Source: Thiobacillus denitrificans
GTDB taxonomy: Bacteria > Pseudomonadota > Gammaproteobacteria > Burkholderiales > Thiobacillaceae
Direction of reading: 5' to 3'
Assembly: GCA_002403375.1 (NCBI GenBank)
Contig: DHHQ01000018.1
Span: 31,296-95,295, forward strand
Length of the DNA: 64,000 nucleotides
Within the stretch, counting starts at the first letter, position 1. Each line of letters starts with the position of its first letter. Made by a program: the position numbers and the translations under genes. A model generated the notes under the pieces. That model was not told the origin of the DNA and made no database searches. It saw nothing but the letters and a program-made list of their open reading frames with translations. Shown in pieces: positions 28,046 through 36,682 of this stretch.

Positions 28046-28072
28046 AAGGCCGGGTTTCCCCGGCCTTTTTTT
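28046..28072 (+). terminator. Rho-independent terminator after the lipoprotein gene
   Basis: A 9-bp stem, AAGGCCGGG/CCCGGCCTT, with a 4-nt loop and a run of seven T. It lies between the convergent lipoprotein gene and panD and fits termination from the plus strand. Confidence 0.85.
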
Positions 28073-28089
28073 CGGCGAATCAATCAGGC

Positions 28090-28470
28090 TTACGCCGCCT
28101 GCACCGGGATCTCCTGGCGCGTGTCCATGATGCGGTTGTCCGCGTCGACGTAGACCAGCTCGGGCGCGTAGCGCGCCATTTCCAGCTCGTTGTAGACCGC
28201 GTAGGTGGCGATGATGACGAGGTCGCCCGGGTTCGCCTTGTGCGCGGCGGCGCCGTTCACCGAAATGATCCCGGAGCCGCGTTCGGCACGGATGGCGTAG
28301 GTGGTGAAGCGCTCGCCGTTGGTGACGTTGTAGATCTGGATCTGCTCGTACTCGTGGATGTTGGCCGCGTCCAGCAGGGTTTCGTCGATCGCGCACGAGC
28401 CTTCGTAGTGCAGCTCGGAGTGCGTGACGGTCGCCCGGTGCAGCTTGGACTTGAGCATCGTTCTTTGCAT
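28090..28470 (-). CDS. panD: Aspartate 1-decarboxylase precursor
   Basis: A 126-residue proenzyme that makes beta-alanine for pantothenate. The self-cleavage site Gly24-Ser25 lies in HYEGSC, and the ATG at 28470 (MQRTMLKSKLHR) puts Ser at position 25 exactly as in E. coli. Cleavage yields the pyruvoyl cofactor. It is the last gene of a panB-panC-panD set, 72 nt after panC. An upstream in-frame start is not needed. Confidence 0.96.
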   Translation of the reverse strand: MQRTMLKSKLHRATVTHSELHYEGSCAIDETLLDAANIHEYEQIQIYNVTNGERFTTYAIRAERGSGIISVNGAAAHKANPGDLVIIATYAVYNELEMARYAPELVYVDADNRIMDTRQEIPVQAA

Positions 28471-28542
28471 GACGGTGCCCTCAATCAATATAAGGAAGGA
28501 CTCATATTATACCCGTTGACCCTTGCGGGCCCAAGGCCAAAT

Positions 28543-29394
28543 TCAGGCGCGTGCCGCGGCCGGCAGATCGAAATCGAGATTGTCGATCAGCCGCGTCGTT
28601 CCCAGCCAGGCGGCGCCGAGCACGACGAGCCGCGCGCTGCCGGGTGCTGCCGGCGCGAGCGTGTCGGCGTCGCGCACCTCGACGTAGTCGACGCGCCAGC
28701 CGGCCATCTTGAGGTGGCGCACGGCATTGGCGCACAGGGCGGCGTAGTCGTGCTCGCCGGCTTCGACGGCGGTCCTGACCTCGGTCAGCGCGCGATACAG
28801 CTGGGTCGCCTGCATGCGCTCGGCGGCCGACAGGTAGCCGTTCCTCGAACTCATCGCCAGGCCGTCGGCCTCGCGCAGCGTGGCGCCGGCGAGGATCTCG
28901 ATCGGCAGGTTGAACTGGCGCACCAGTTCGCGGATCACCATGAGCTGCTGGAAATCCTTGCGGCCGAACACCGCGACGCGCGGCCGCACGAGGTTGAAGA
29001 GCTTGAGCACCACGGTGGCGACGCCGGCGAAGTGGCCGGGGCGGAACGCGCCGCACAGGTCGTTCGCCAGGCTGTCGGGGACCTGCACGGTGAACATCTG
29101 CGGCACCGGGTACATCTCGGCGACGTCCGGCGCGAAGACGAGGTCGCAGCCGGCGGCTTCGAGCTTCTCGCAGTCGGCCGCCAGCGTGCGCGGGTAGCGC
29201 TCGAGATCTTCCCCTGCCGCGAACTGCAGCGGGTTGATGAAGATGCTCGCGACCACTGGCTGGCCGTGCCGCTTCGCCTGCTCGACGAGCGAGACGTGGC
29301 CGGCGTGCAGGTTGCCCATGGTCGGCACGAAGGCGGTGGCGGTCTGCCCGGCGAGCGCGGCGCGCAAGTCGGCGGCGGTGTGGACGACCTGCAT
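28543..29394 (-). CDS. panC: Pantothenate synthetase (pantoate--beta-alanine ligase)
   Basis: A 283-residue enzyme condensing pantoate and beta-alanine with ATP. Signatures are FVPTMGNLHAGHVSLVEQA (HIGH-type nucleotide site), FGRKDFQQLMVIRELVRQ and MSSRNGYLS (KMSKS-like). It begins with the ATG at 29394, whose A is shared with the panB stop (TGATG), so the two are translationally coupled. Confidence 0.97.
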   Translation of the reverse strand: MQVVHTAADLRAALAGQTATAFVPTMGNLHAGHVSLVEQAKRHGQPVVASIFINPLQFAAGEDLERYPRTLAADCEKLEAAGCDLVFAPDVAEMYPVPQMFTVQVPDSLANDLCGAFRPGHFAGVATVVLKLFNLVRPRVAVFGRKDFQQLMVIRELVRQFNLPIEILAGATLREADGLAMSSRNGYLSAAERMQATQLYRALTEVRTAVEAGEHDYAALCANAVRHLKMAGWRVDYVEVRDADTLAPAAPGSARLVVLGAAWLGTTRLIDNLDFDLPAAARA

Positions 29395-30182
29395 CAGAAG
29401 CTGTGCTCGGCGGCGGGGAAGCTGCCGTCCCTGACCGCCGCGACGTAGGCGCGCACCGCGGCCTCGATGCCGCCGGCGCCTGCGAGGAAGTTCTTCGAGA
29501 ACTTCGGCGCGCGCGGGTAGAGCCCGAGCATGTCGTACAGCACCAGCACCTGGCCCGAACAATCCTTGCCGGCGCCGATGCCGATGGTGGGAATCGTCAG
29601 CGCCGCGGTGACGGCCTGCGCCAGCGCGGCGGGCACCATCTCGAGCACGATCAGGCCGGCGCCGGCGGCTTCGAGCGCGCGCGCGTCGGCGATCAGCTGG
29701 GCGGCCGCCGCGTCGTCGCGGCCCTGCACCCGGTAGCCGCCGAGCTGGTTGACCGACTGCGGCAGCAGGCCCAGGTGCGCGCACACCGGGATGCCGCGTC
29801 GGGTGAGGAAGGCGACGGTGTCGACCATCACCGCGCCGCCTTCGAGCTTGACCATGTGCGCGCCGGCCGCCATCAGCCGCGCGGCGGCGGCGAAGGCGCG
29901 CTCGGGCGAGGGCTGGTAGCTGCCGAACGGCAGGTCGGCGACGATGAAGGCGCGTTCGGTTCCGGCGGCGACGCAGCGCGTGTGGTAGGTCATCTCGGCG
30001 AGCCTGACCGGCAACGTCGAGGTGTGGCCCTGCACCACCATGCCGAGCGAGTCGCCGACCAGCAGCACGTCGACGCCGGCGGCGTCGAGCACGCGCGCGA
30101 AGCTGGCGTCGTAGCAGGTGAGCACGGCGATCTTCTCGCCGCGTTCGCGCATCGACCCGAGGCTGGACAGGGTGGTCGCCAT
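29394..30182 (-). CDS. panB: 3-methyl-2-oxobutanoate hydroxymethyltransferase
   Basis: A 262-residue TIM-barrel enzyme that makes ketopantoate from ketoisovalerate and methylenetetrahydrofolate. Visible are VLTCYDASFARVLDAAGVD, LLVGDSLGMVVQGH (metal-binding Asp), VKLEGG and PTIGIGAG. It follows the deoxynucleoside kinase gene by 2 nt. The folate dependence makes co-transcription with folK noteworthy. Confidence 0.97.
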   Translation of the reverse strand: MATTLSSLGSMRERGEKIAVLTCYDASFARVLDAAGVDVLLVGDSLGMVVQGHTSTLPVRLAEMTYHTRCVAAGTERAFIVADLPFGSYQPSPERAFAAAARLMAAGAHMVKLEGGAVMVDTVAFLTRRGIPVCAHLGLLPQSVNQLGGYRVQGRDDAAAAQLIADARALEAAGAGLIVLEMVPAALAQAVTAALTIPTIGIGAGKDCSGQVLVLYDMLGLYPRAPKFSKNFLAGAGGIEAAVRAYVAAVRDGSFPAAEHSF

Positions 30183-30184
30183 CG

Positions 30185-30826
30185 TCAGGCCGCCCGGTTG
30201 AAGAATTCGCGGGGGCCGCGCATCTTGCTCATGCGCTCGAGCAGCAGCTCGAGGTCGGCCTCGCTGTCCGCGAAGTTGAGGTTGGTGGTGTTGACGATCA
30301 GCAGCGGCGCGGCCTCGTAGCGGTGGAAGAACTCGCTGTAGGTGTTGGCCAGCCGCTGCAGGTAGTCGGCGTCCATGCTGCGCTCGTAGTCCACGCCACG
30401 CCGCCGGACGCGCTCCTGCAGCGCGTCGACCGGCGCCTGCAGGTAGATCACCAGGTCAGGAGTCGGCGCCTGCAGCGCGAGGTCGGCGTAGACCTTCTGG
30501 TAGAGCTCGAATTCGTCGTCGTCGAGGTTCATGCGCGCGAACAGCATGTCCTTGTCGATCAGGAAATCCGACACCGTGCCGGCGCGGAACAGGTCGCCCT
30601 GCGCGAGGTCGCGCAGCTGGCGCGAGCGGTCGAACAGGAAGTGCAGTTGCGTCGGCAGCGCGTAGCGCTTCGGCTCCTGGTAGAAGCGCGGCAGGAAGGG
30701 GTTGTCGCCGGCGTTCTCGAGCAGCGTGTCGGCGCCCAGGCGCTCGGCGAGCTTGTGGGTGAGGCTGGTCTTGCCGGCGCCGATCGGGCCTTCGACGACG
30801 AGGTAGCGGAAACGGGCGAGGCTCAT
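30185..30826 (-). CDS. Deoxynucleoside kinase family protein
   Basis: A 213-residue P-loop kinase: GPIGAGKTS (residues 13-21), the family DRS motif in FDRSRQLRDL, and LQERVRRRGVDYE of the lid. It belongs to the deoxyadenosine/deoxyguanosine kinase (dNK) family that phosphorylates deoxynucleosides for salvage; substrate choice cannot be read from sequence. Its start overlaps folK by 4 nt and panB follows by 2 nt, the pcnB-folK-dNK-panBCD arrangement. Confidence 0.88.
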   Translation of the reverse strand: MSLARFRYLVVEGPIGAGKTSLTHKLAERLGADTLLENAGDNPFLPRFYQEPKRYALPTQLHFLFDRSRQLRDLAQGDLFRAGTVSDFLIDKDMLFARMNLDDDEFELYQKVYADLALQAPTPDLVIYLQAPVDALQERVRRRGVDYERSMDADYLQRLANTYSEFFHRYEAAPLLIVNTTNLNFADSEADLELLLERMSKMRGPREFFNRAA

Positions 30827-31329
30827 GCGTTGACGGCTGCAGCAGGAGGAGGGAGGACGGATACACCCTGGCCCGAACAGGCCGCGAGCCAGTCGGCGGC
30901 GCGGCCGCGGCCGGGGATCTCGGTGTCGGGCGCGATTTCCAGCAGTGGCAGCAGCACGAAGGCGCGCTCGTGCATGCGCGGATGCGGCAGCGTCAGGCCT
31001 TCCTCGTGGAAATGCGCGGCGCCGTACAGCAGCAGGTCGAGGTCGAGCGTGCGCGGCGCGTTGCGGAAGCTGCGCTCGCGGCCGTGGCGGTGCTCGATTT
31101 CGAGGAGCGCGGCGAGCAGGGCGCGCGGCGCGAGCCCGGTCTCGACCTGCGCCACCGCGTTGATGAAGTCGGGCTGGTCGACGTAGCCGACCGGCGTCGA
31201 GGCGTAGAGGCTGGAGCGCGCGACGAGCCGCGTGGCGGGCAGGCGGTCGAGCTCGGCGAGCGCGTATTCGACCTGCGCGGCCGGGTCGTTGAGGTTGGCG
31301 CCGAGCCCGATCGTCGCGATCACGTTCAT
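30823..31329 (-). CDS. folK: 2-amino-4-hydroxy-6-hydroxymethyldihydropteridine pyrophosphokinase
   Basis: A 168-residue HPPK that pyrophosphorylates the pterin precursor of folate. It has the N-terminal IGLGANLNDP, the signature RTLDLDLLLYG, and PHPRMHERAFVLLPL. The ATG at 31329 overlaps the pcnB stop by 4 nt and the end overlaps the kinase gene by 4 nt. Confidence 0.96.
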   Translation of the reverse strand: MNVIATIGLGANLNDPAAQVEYALAELDRLPATRLVARSSLYASTPVGYVDQPDFINAVAQVETGLAPRALLAALLEIEHRHGRERSFRNAPRTLDLDLLLYGAAHFHEEGLTLPHPRMHERAFVLLPLLEIAPDTEIPGRGRAADWLAACSGQGVSVLPPPAAAVNA

Positions 31330-32678
31330 GCAGGCTGCGCCTCGCCGCCGGATTCGCCCGGTTTCCTGCGCTTGCGCTTGCGGCGCGGCTTGGGGCCGGT
31401 GTCGGGCCTGAGCATGGCGGCGCGTTCGTCGTCGCCGGCGTCCTGGAAGCGCGTCCACCAGTCGCCGAGCTCGGCCTCGACCTCGCCGGATTCGGCGCGC
31501 AGCAGCAGGAAGTCGTAGGCGGCGCGGAAGCGCGGGTGCTCGAGCAGGCGGTAGGGGCGCTGGCCGCCGCGCTGCTCGAAGCGCGGCTGCAGCGCCCAGA
31601 TCTCCTTCATCATGCCGTCGTAGCGGCGCGGGATCGCGAGCTGGTTGCGCTGCGCGTCGAGCACCTCGTCCATCGCCAGGAACAGCGCCGGCTGCGGCTT
31701 CTCGCCGGCGGCCTGGAGCGCGCGCCAGCGCTGCAGCACCTGCGGCCACAGCAGCGTGCCGAACAGGAAGGCGGGCGACGCCGGCTTGTCCTGTGCGATG
31801 CGCGCGTCGGTGGTCTTCAGCGCGGCGGTGATGAAGCGTTCGCCGGTGGGGTCGTCGAGGATGGTGTCGAGCAGCGGCAGCATGCCGTGGTGCAGGCCCT
31901 CGGCGCGCAGCTGGTGCACGCCGCGCAGCGCGTGGCCGGACATCAGGAGCTTGAGCGCCTCGTCGAAGATCCGCGCGCGCGGGATGTTGGACAAGAGCGG
32001 CGCCAGCGTGGCGACCGGCCGGCGGGTGTCGGGGTCGATGTGGAAGTCGAGCTTGGCGGCGAAGCGCGCGGCGCGCAGCATGCGCACCGGGTCCTCGCGG
32101 AAGCGCGTCTCGGGGTCGCCGATCATGCGCAGCACGCGCTTCTTGCAGTCGGCGACGCCGCCGAAGTAGTCGTGCACTTCCTCGCGCGCGGGGTCGTAGT
32201 ACAGCGCGTTGATGGTGAAGTCGCGGCGCGCGGCGTCGTCCGCCATGTTGCCGAACACGTTGTCGGACAGCAGCCGGCCGTGCTCGTCGGTCGGCCGCTC
32301 GTCCTCTTCCTCGGCTTCCTTCTGGCCGTTGGCGCGGAAGGTGGTGACCTCGATCGTCTCGCGGCCGCACATCACGTGCACGATCTGGAAGCGCCGGCCG
32401 ATGATGCGCGAGCGGCGGAACAGCTTGCGCACTTCTTCCGGGGTGGCGTCGGTGGCGACGTCGAAATCCTTGGGCGGCTTGCCGAGCAGCAGGTCGCGCA
32501 CCGCGCCGCCGACGACGTAGCCCCGGAAGCCCGACGCGGCGAGCGTCTCGCAGACCTTGAGCGCGCAGTCGTCGAGCTGGTCGCGGCGGATGCCGTGGGC
32601 GGCGAGCGGCAGGATTTGCGCGCCATGGGCGGCGCGTGACTTGCGTCCGAAAACTTTGCTGATGATGCGACGGATCAT
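31326..32678 (-). CDS. pcnB: Poly(A) polymerase I
   Basis: A 450-residue nucleotidyltransferase of the class II tRNA nucleotidyltransferase/poly(A) polymerase family. The catalytic region YVVGGAVRDLLLGKPPKDFD supplies the Asp pair, followed by RRDFTINALYYDP. A basic C-terminal tail (RRKRKRRKPGE) and the operon with folK favour PcnB over a CCA-adding enzyme. I chose ATG 32678 (MIRRIISKVFGRKSR); an upstream TTG at 32711 lies at the predicted transcription start itself. Confidence 0.92.
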   Translation of the reverse strand: MIRRIISKVFGRKSRAAHGAQILPLAAHGIRRDQLDDCALKVCETLAASGFRGYVVGGAVRDLLLGKPPKDFDVATDATPEEVRKLFRRSRIIGRRFQIVHVMCGRETIEVTTFRANGQKEAEEEDERPTDEHGRLLSDNVFGNMADDAARRDFTINALYYDPAREEVHDYFGGVADCKKRVLRMIGDPETRFREDPVRMLRAARFAAKLDFHIDPDTRRPVATLAPLLSNIPRARIFDEALKLLMSGHALRGVHQLRAEGLHHGMLPLLDTILDDPTGERFITAALKTTDARIAQDKPASPAFLFGTLLWPQVLQRWRALQAAGEKPQPALFLAMDEVLDAQRNQLAIPRRYDGMMKEIWALQPRFEQRGGQRPYRLLEHPRFRAAYDFLLLRAESGEVEAELGDWWTRFQDAGDDERAAMLRPDTGPKPRRKRKRRKPGESGGEAQPA

Positions 32679-32717
32679 GGGATGCGCGAGGGCGGGGAAT
32701 CGAAAATCCAAAGCGCG

Positions 32718-32723
32718 ATTATA
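32718..32723 (-). promoter_or_regulatory. -10 box of the pcnB-folK-dNK-panBCD unit
   Basis: Perfect TATAAT on the minus strand. Predicted transcription start is near 32711, leaving a leader of about 33 nt before the pcnB ATG. It lies inside the stop-codon region of the convergently placed upstream ABC ATPase gene. Confidence 0.5.
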
Positions 32724-33450
32724 CAGGCTGGCCGCGGTCGCCTTGCCGCCACAGCGCGGCCGTGCCGGGGCCGTACAGGCCCTCGAGTGCGTCCGGGGTG
32801 AGCAGCGTGGCCGGGGTGCCGAGCTGCCAGCGCCCGTCGCCGTGGAGGAACAGCAGGCGGTCGCAGTGGCAGGCGGCCCAGTTGGGGTCGTGCAGCGTCA
32901 GCACCACGCTGCGGCCGGCGTCGGCCTCGCTGCGCGCCCAGGCGAGCAGGCGCGCCTGGTGCGCCGGGTCGAGATGGGTGAGCGGCTCGTCGAGCAGGGC
33001 GATGCGCGGCCGCTGCACCGCGAGCTGCGCCAGCCGCGCGCGCTGGCGCTCGCCGCCCGAGAGCGTGGCGAGCGGGCGCTGCGCGAGGTCGGCGAGCTCC
33101 CAGGCGGCGAGCAGGGGCGCGAGGTCCGGCGTCGCGTCGAACGGGTAGTGGCCGAGCGCGACGAAAGCGGCGACGCTGCCGAGGAAGCCGCCCTCGTCGG
33201 CCTGCGGCAGCAGGCCGATGTGCTGCGCGCGGACGAGCGGCGGCAGGGCGGCGAGCGGCTCGCCGTCGAGCGCAACCTCGCCCCGCACCGGCAGGGCGAG
33301 TCCTGCCAGCACCGCGAGCAGCGTCGACTTGCCGGCGCCGTTGGCGCCGAGGATGCCGAGCACCTCGCCGGGTTCGAGCGTGAGGTCGAGCGCGTCGACC
33401 AGGGTGCGGGAGCCTGCGCGCAGGGCGAGCTGGCGGGCGACGAGGCTCAT
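32719..33450 (-). CDS. FecE/BtuD-like ABC transporter ATP-binding protein
   Basis: A 243-residue ATPase with Walker A GANGAGKST (about residues 35-43), signature LSGGERQRARLAQL, Walker B RIALLDEPLTHLD and the switch His in VVLTLHDPN. The closest family is the iron-siderophore/heme/cobalamin importer ATPases. Its start overlaps the permease gene by 4 nt. No periplasmic binding protein or TonB receptor gene is nearby, so the substrate is open. Confidence 0.9.
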   Translation of the reverse strand: MSLVARQLALRAGSRTLVDALDLTLEPGEVLGILGANGAGKSTLLAVLAGLALPVRGEVALDGEPLAALPPLVRAQHIGLLPQADEGGFLGSVAAFVALGHYPFDATPDLAPLLAAWELADLAQRPLATLSGGERQRARLAQLAVQRPRIALLDEPLTHLDPAHQARLLAWARSEADAGRSVVLTLHDPNWAACHCDRLLFLHGDGRWQLGTPATLLTPDALEGLYGPGTAALWRQGDRGQPV

Positions 33451-34373
33451 GGACGGCGCAGCAGCCACAGCATCAGCGGCACGCCGATCAGCGCGGTCAG
33501 CACGCCCACCGGCAGCTCGCGCGGCTCGATCACGGTGCGTGCCAGCGCGTCGGCGAGCACCAGCAGGCTGCCGCCGGCGAGCGCCGCGGCGGGCAGCAGG
33601 AGTCGGTGGCCGGCGAAGCCGAGGCGGCGCAGCGCGTGCGGCACCATCAGCCCGACGAAGCCGATGCTGCCGGCCTGCGCGACCACCAGCGCGGTGCAGG
33701 CGCCAGCGAGCCCGAACAGCGCCCAGCGCGTGGGCGCGACGGCGACGCCGAGCGAGGCGGCCTTGAGCGGCGACAGCTGCAGCACGTCGAGGCGGCGCGC
33801 GAGCGCAAGCGCGGCGGCCAGCGCCAGCAGCAGCGCGGTCCACAGCAAGGGGGCGTTGCCCGCCCAGGCGAGATCGCCCATCAGGAAGAACAGCATGCCC
33901 GGCAGGCGCTCGGCCGGCGCCACCGACAGCACCAGCGCGATCAGCGCGCCGAAGCCCGCCGCGAGCATCACCCCGGCGAGCAAGAGCGGCGTGTGGTCGC
34001 GCGCCAGCATGCGGCCGCCGAGCGCGGCGGCGAGCGTCAGCGCCAGCAGGCTCCCGGCGAACGCGAGTCCCGACACCCACGGCCAGGCGAGTCCCGCCGC
34101 CATGCCGAGCAGCGCCAGCAGCCCGGCGCCGCCGGAGACGCCGAGCAGATAGGGTTCGGCGAGCGGATTGCGGAACAGCGTCTGCATCAGCGCGCCGGCG
34201 AGCGCGAGCAGGCCGCCGCAGGCGAACGCTGCGGCCACGCGCGGCGCGCGCAGCTCGGCGAGGATCTGCTGCGCGAGTTCGCGGTCGGCCGGCAGCGTGC
34301 CGGCCATGAGGGCGACGCCGACGGCGAGCGGGGCGGCGAGCCCGAGCAGCAGCAGGCGGGTGGCGGGGGTCAG
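33447..34373 (-). CDS. FecCD-family ABC transporter permease, probable CTG start
   Basis: A permease of the FecCD/BtuC family: FRNPLAEPYLLGVSGGAG, ALVLSVAPAERLPGMLFFLMGDL, and GSIGFVGLMVPHALRRL. The first ATG (34307) would remove the first membrane helix. The frame is open upstream and encodes exactly that helix (TRLLLLGLAAPLAVGVALMAG), but no ATG, GTG or TTG precedes it. The only suitable codon is CTG at 34373-34371, overlapping the cyclophilin stop as CTGA. From there the protein is 308 residues, close to family length. A sequence error is the alternative. Confidence 0.8.
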   Translation of the reverse strand: MTPATRLLLLGLAAPLAVGVALMAGTLPADRELAQQILAELRAPRVAAAFACGGLLALAGALMQTLFRNPLAEPYLLGVSGGAGLLALLGMAAGLAWPWVSGLAFAGSLLALTLAAALGGRMLARDHTPLLLAGVMLAAGFGALIALVLSVAPAERLPGMLFFLMGDLAWAGNAPLLWTALLLALAAALALARRLDVLQLSPLKAASLGVAVAPTRWALFGLAGACTALVVAQAGSIGFVGLMVPHALRRLGFAGHRLLLPAAALAGGSLLVLADALARTVIEPRELPVGVLTALIGVPLMLWLLRRP

Positions 34374-35014
34374 GGCTGGCCCGCCTCGGGCAGCAGGCTG
34401 ACGCGCTGCATGACGATGGGCTCGAGCGGGACGTCGCCGTGCGGGCCGCGGTTGCCGCGCGGCACGGCGACGATGGCGTCGACCACGTCCATGCCGTCGA
34501 TCACCTGGCCGAACACGGCGTAGCCCCAGCCCTCGACGCTCTTGCCGCGATGGTCGAGGAAACGGTTGTCGGCGACGTTGATGAAGAACTGCGAAGTCGC
34601 CGAATGCGGGTCGCCGGTGCGCGCCATCGCCAGCGTGCCGCGCAGGTTCCTGAGGCCGTTGTCGGCCTCGTTGGGGATCGGCGTGCCCTTGGGCTTTTCC
34701 GCCATGTCCGCGGTCATGCCGCCGCCCTGGATCATGAAGCGCGGGATCACGCGGTGGAAGATCGTGCCGTCGTAGAAGCCGTTCTTCACGTAGCCGAGGA
34801 AATTCGCCGCCGACTGCGGTGCCTGCGCCGGGAACACTTCGACCGTGATGTTGCCCTTGCTGGTCTCGATCAGCACGCGCGGATTGGCCGGTTGGTCGGC
34901 GGCGGGGGCGGTGGAGACGGTCTGGGTGGCGGGCGTTTCGCTGGCGTTGCAGCCCGAGATGCCGAGCATCAGGGCGCCGATAAACAGGGTGGGGGACAGC
35001 GACAGGCGGATCAT
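34370..35014 (-). CDS. Cyclophilin-type peptidyl-prolyl isomerase, lipoprotein
   Basis: A 214-residue protein with a lipoprotein signal peptide (lipobox GISGC, Cys-22) and a linker, then a cyclophilin domain: TIFHRVIPRFMIQGGG with the catalytic Arg and Phe, and SATSQFFINVADN. It probably helps fold envelope proteins at a membrane face. The ATG at 35014 leads straight into the signal peptide; longer frames are shadows. It lies 31 nt after the amidohydrolase gene and ends in the overlap with the permease. Confidence 0.92.
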   Translation of the reverse strand: MIRLSLSPTLFIGALMLGISGCNASETPATQTVSTAPAADQPANPRVLIETSKGNITVEVFPAQAPQSAANFLGYVKNGFYDGTIFHRVIPRFMIQGGGMTADMAEKPKGTPIPNEADNGLRNLRGTLAMARTGDPHSATSQFFINVADNRFLDHRGKSVEGWGYAVFGQVIDGMDVVDAIVAVPRGNRGPHGDVPLEPIVMQRVSLLPEAGQP

Positions 35015-35045
35015 CGGGACACTCCGGGGTGAAAGAAGTCGGATT

Positions 35046-35879
35046 CTACGGGTGAGCGGGTGGCGGCTGAAAGCGGTCGAACAGGCGGACTGCGTTGTCG
35101 TGCAGCAGCTTGTCCTGCAGCGGCGGTGGCAGCGCGCCGACCCAGCGACGGATCTGCGCGACCACCTCTTCATAGTGCTGCCAGCGGTTGACGCTGAAGG
35201 TGTCGACCGCGACGACGAAGCGGTCGGGGTGGCGCTCGAACAGCGCGCGCCATGCCGGCAGCAGCTGGCCGTCGGGGGCGATGCGATCGTCGCGCACCGA
35301 GGTGTCGATCCACAAATTCGGAAAGCGCGCGAGCAGCGCGGCGAGCAGCGCTGGATCCGGCTCGGTGCCGAGGTGCGCCCACAGCACGCGCACCCCGGGC
35401 GCGACGTCGAACGCCCGTTCGACCACCTCGGCGTCGCCGTGGAGCATCAGTACCCGCTCGCGTTCATCGGCGAGCTTCGACAGTTGCTCGAACACCGGCT
35501 GCCGGGCGTCGGCCGCGAACAGGTGCAGCTCGCCGATCCCCGCCCACGCGCCTTCGTCCAGGCGCGCGGCGACGCGGGCGGGCAGCGTGGCGTCGTGCAC
35601 CCAGTCGCCCTTGTGCAGGTCCGCCTCGTACACGCCGAGCAGCGGGATCACCCGTCCGGGCGCGTGCCGGTACAGCTGCTGCGCCAGCTGCGGCGGCGCA
35701 CCCGTCACCACCAGCTGGTGCACGCCGGCGGCGTCGAGCTTCGCCATCACGGCAGCGGGCGCGGCCGCGTCCGGCGCCGAATAATGCGCGTGGGCGTCGA
35801 CCATCGGCGGCGGCGAACCCGCGGCAGCGCCGGCGCAGGCGCCGAGCAGGGCGAGCAGACGAAGCGCGCGCGGCATCAT
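35046..35879 (-). CDS. Exported amidohydrolase/TIM-barrel metal hydrolase
   Basis: A 277-residue protein with a likely signal peptide (residues 1-21) followed at once by VDAHAHYS, the HxH metal site of the amidohydrolase superfamily. Later motifs are GIGELHLFA, VLMLHGDAEVVE, VLWAHLGTEPD and VAVDTFSVNRW, with the C-terminal DNAVRLF typical of amidohydrolase_2/TatD-like proteins. Substrate unknown; export of such an enzyme is not common. Its ATG overlaps the stop of the DsbA-like gene (ATGA). Confidence 0.75.
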   Translation of the reverse strand: MMPRALRLLALLGACAGAAAGSPPPMVDAHAHYSAPDAAAPAAVMAKLDAAGVHQLVVTGAPPQLAQQLYRHAPGRVIPLLGVYEADLHKGDWVHDATLPARVAARLDEGAWAGIGELHLFAADARQPVFEQLSKLADERERVLMLHGDAEVVERAFDVAPGVRVLWAHLGTEPDPALLAALLARFPNLWIDTSVRDDRIAPDGQLLPAWRALFERHPDRFVVAVDTFSVNRWQHYEEVVAQIRRWVGALPPPLQDKLLHDNAVRLFDRFQPPPAHP

Positions 35880-36496
35880 GCAGACAGGCCGGCGTCGAGC
35901 GCCGCGCGCACCGTGTCGAGCGGCTGGCAGCCGCTGGCGACCGGCGTGAGCCGCGCGTCCTGCTGCAGGATCAGCGCGGGAAAGCCGCGCACCCCGGCCT
36001 GGCGGGCCTGCCTGAAGTGCGCCTGCGTCCGGGCGCGCGCTTCGTCGCTGGCGAAGGCGCGCGAGAACGCGGCCGCGTCGACGCCGAGCCCGGCAGCCAG
36101 TTCGGCCAGCACGGCGGGCTGCGTCACGTCGCGCCCCTCGGCGTAGAACGCCGACTGGATCGCACGAAAAAGCGGGAAGGTCAGCGCGGGCGCGAGGCCG
36201 CCCACGGTCGCCACGGCGCGGCAGGCAGGCTCGGTGTCGTAGACGAAGCCCGCGGGCAGCGCACCGTCGAAGCGGAACGGCTGGCCGGTGCGCTGGTGAA
36301 CCGCATGCCAGTGATGCAGGATGTCCTCGCGCTGCGCCGCCGTCATCGGCGTGGTCTCGTGGCGCAGGCCGCCCAGCACCAGCGCGACTTTCAGCCGGTC
36401 GCGGCACTCGTCGCGCAGCGCTTCGATGACCGGCGAGAAGCCCCAGCACCAGGAGCACATCGGGTCGGCGAAGTACCAGAGGATGGGGGTGCTCAT
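35876..36496 (-). CDS. DsbA family (FrnE-like) thiol oxidoreductase
   Basis: A 206-residue thioredoxin-fold protein with the active site CSWC (Cys-14, Cys-17) in FADPMCSWCWGFSPV and the cis-proline region GVRGFPALIL. No signal peptide, so it is probably cytoplasmic, like FrnE/2-hydroxychromene-2-carboxylate isomerase relatives. It follows ccoS by 7 nt and overlaps the amidohydrolase gene. A role in copper or thiol handling next to ccoI/ccoS is plausible but not shown. Confidence 0.85.
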   Translation of the reverse strand: MSTPILWYFADPMCSWCWGFSPVIEALRDECRDRLKVALVLGGLRHETTPMTAAQREDILHHWHAVHQRTGQPFRFDGALPAGFVYDTEPACRAVATVGGLAPALTFPLFRAIQSAFYAEGRDVTQPAVLAELAAGLGVDAAAFSRAFASDEARARTQAHFRQARQAGVRGFPALILQQDARLTPVASGCQPLDTVRAALDAGLSA

Positions 36497-36503
36497 CGGC
36501 GGA

Positions 36504-36677
36504 TCAGGACTTGGGTGCGTCGTCCGGCTTGGGCGGGCTGTCGTCGTCCATGATCACGCTGTGCGCCGGCCCCTCGAGGTCGTCGAACTGGCCGCTTTTC
36601 GCCGCCCACAGCATGATCCAGGCGATCACGCCGACGATGACGAGGCTCAGGGGGATGAGCAGGACGAGGATGTCCAC
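36504..36677 (-). CDS. ccoS: cbb3-type cytochrome oxidase assembly protein CcoS
   Basis: A 57-residue single-pass membrane protein (ILVLLIPLSLVIVGVIAWIMLWA, about residues 3-25) followed by the conserved KSGQFDDLEGPAHSVI and an acidic tail. CcoS is needed to load heme or copper into cbb3 oxidase in Rhodobacter. It starts with GTG at 36677, 5 nt after the ccoI stop. The oxidase structural genes are not in this window. Confidence 0.92.
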   Translation of the reverse strand: MDILVLLIPLSLVIVGVIAWIMLWAAKSGQFDDLEGPAHSVIMDDDSPPKPDDAPKS

Positions 36678-36682
36678 GCGGG

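Noticed and set aside
34370..35173. A longer 267-residue start for the cyclophilin
   Set aside because: The upstream part is Arg/Ser/Cys-rich and precedes a clear lipoprotein signal peptide beginning at 35014, so the longer frame is artefactual.
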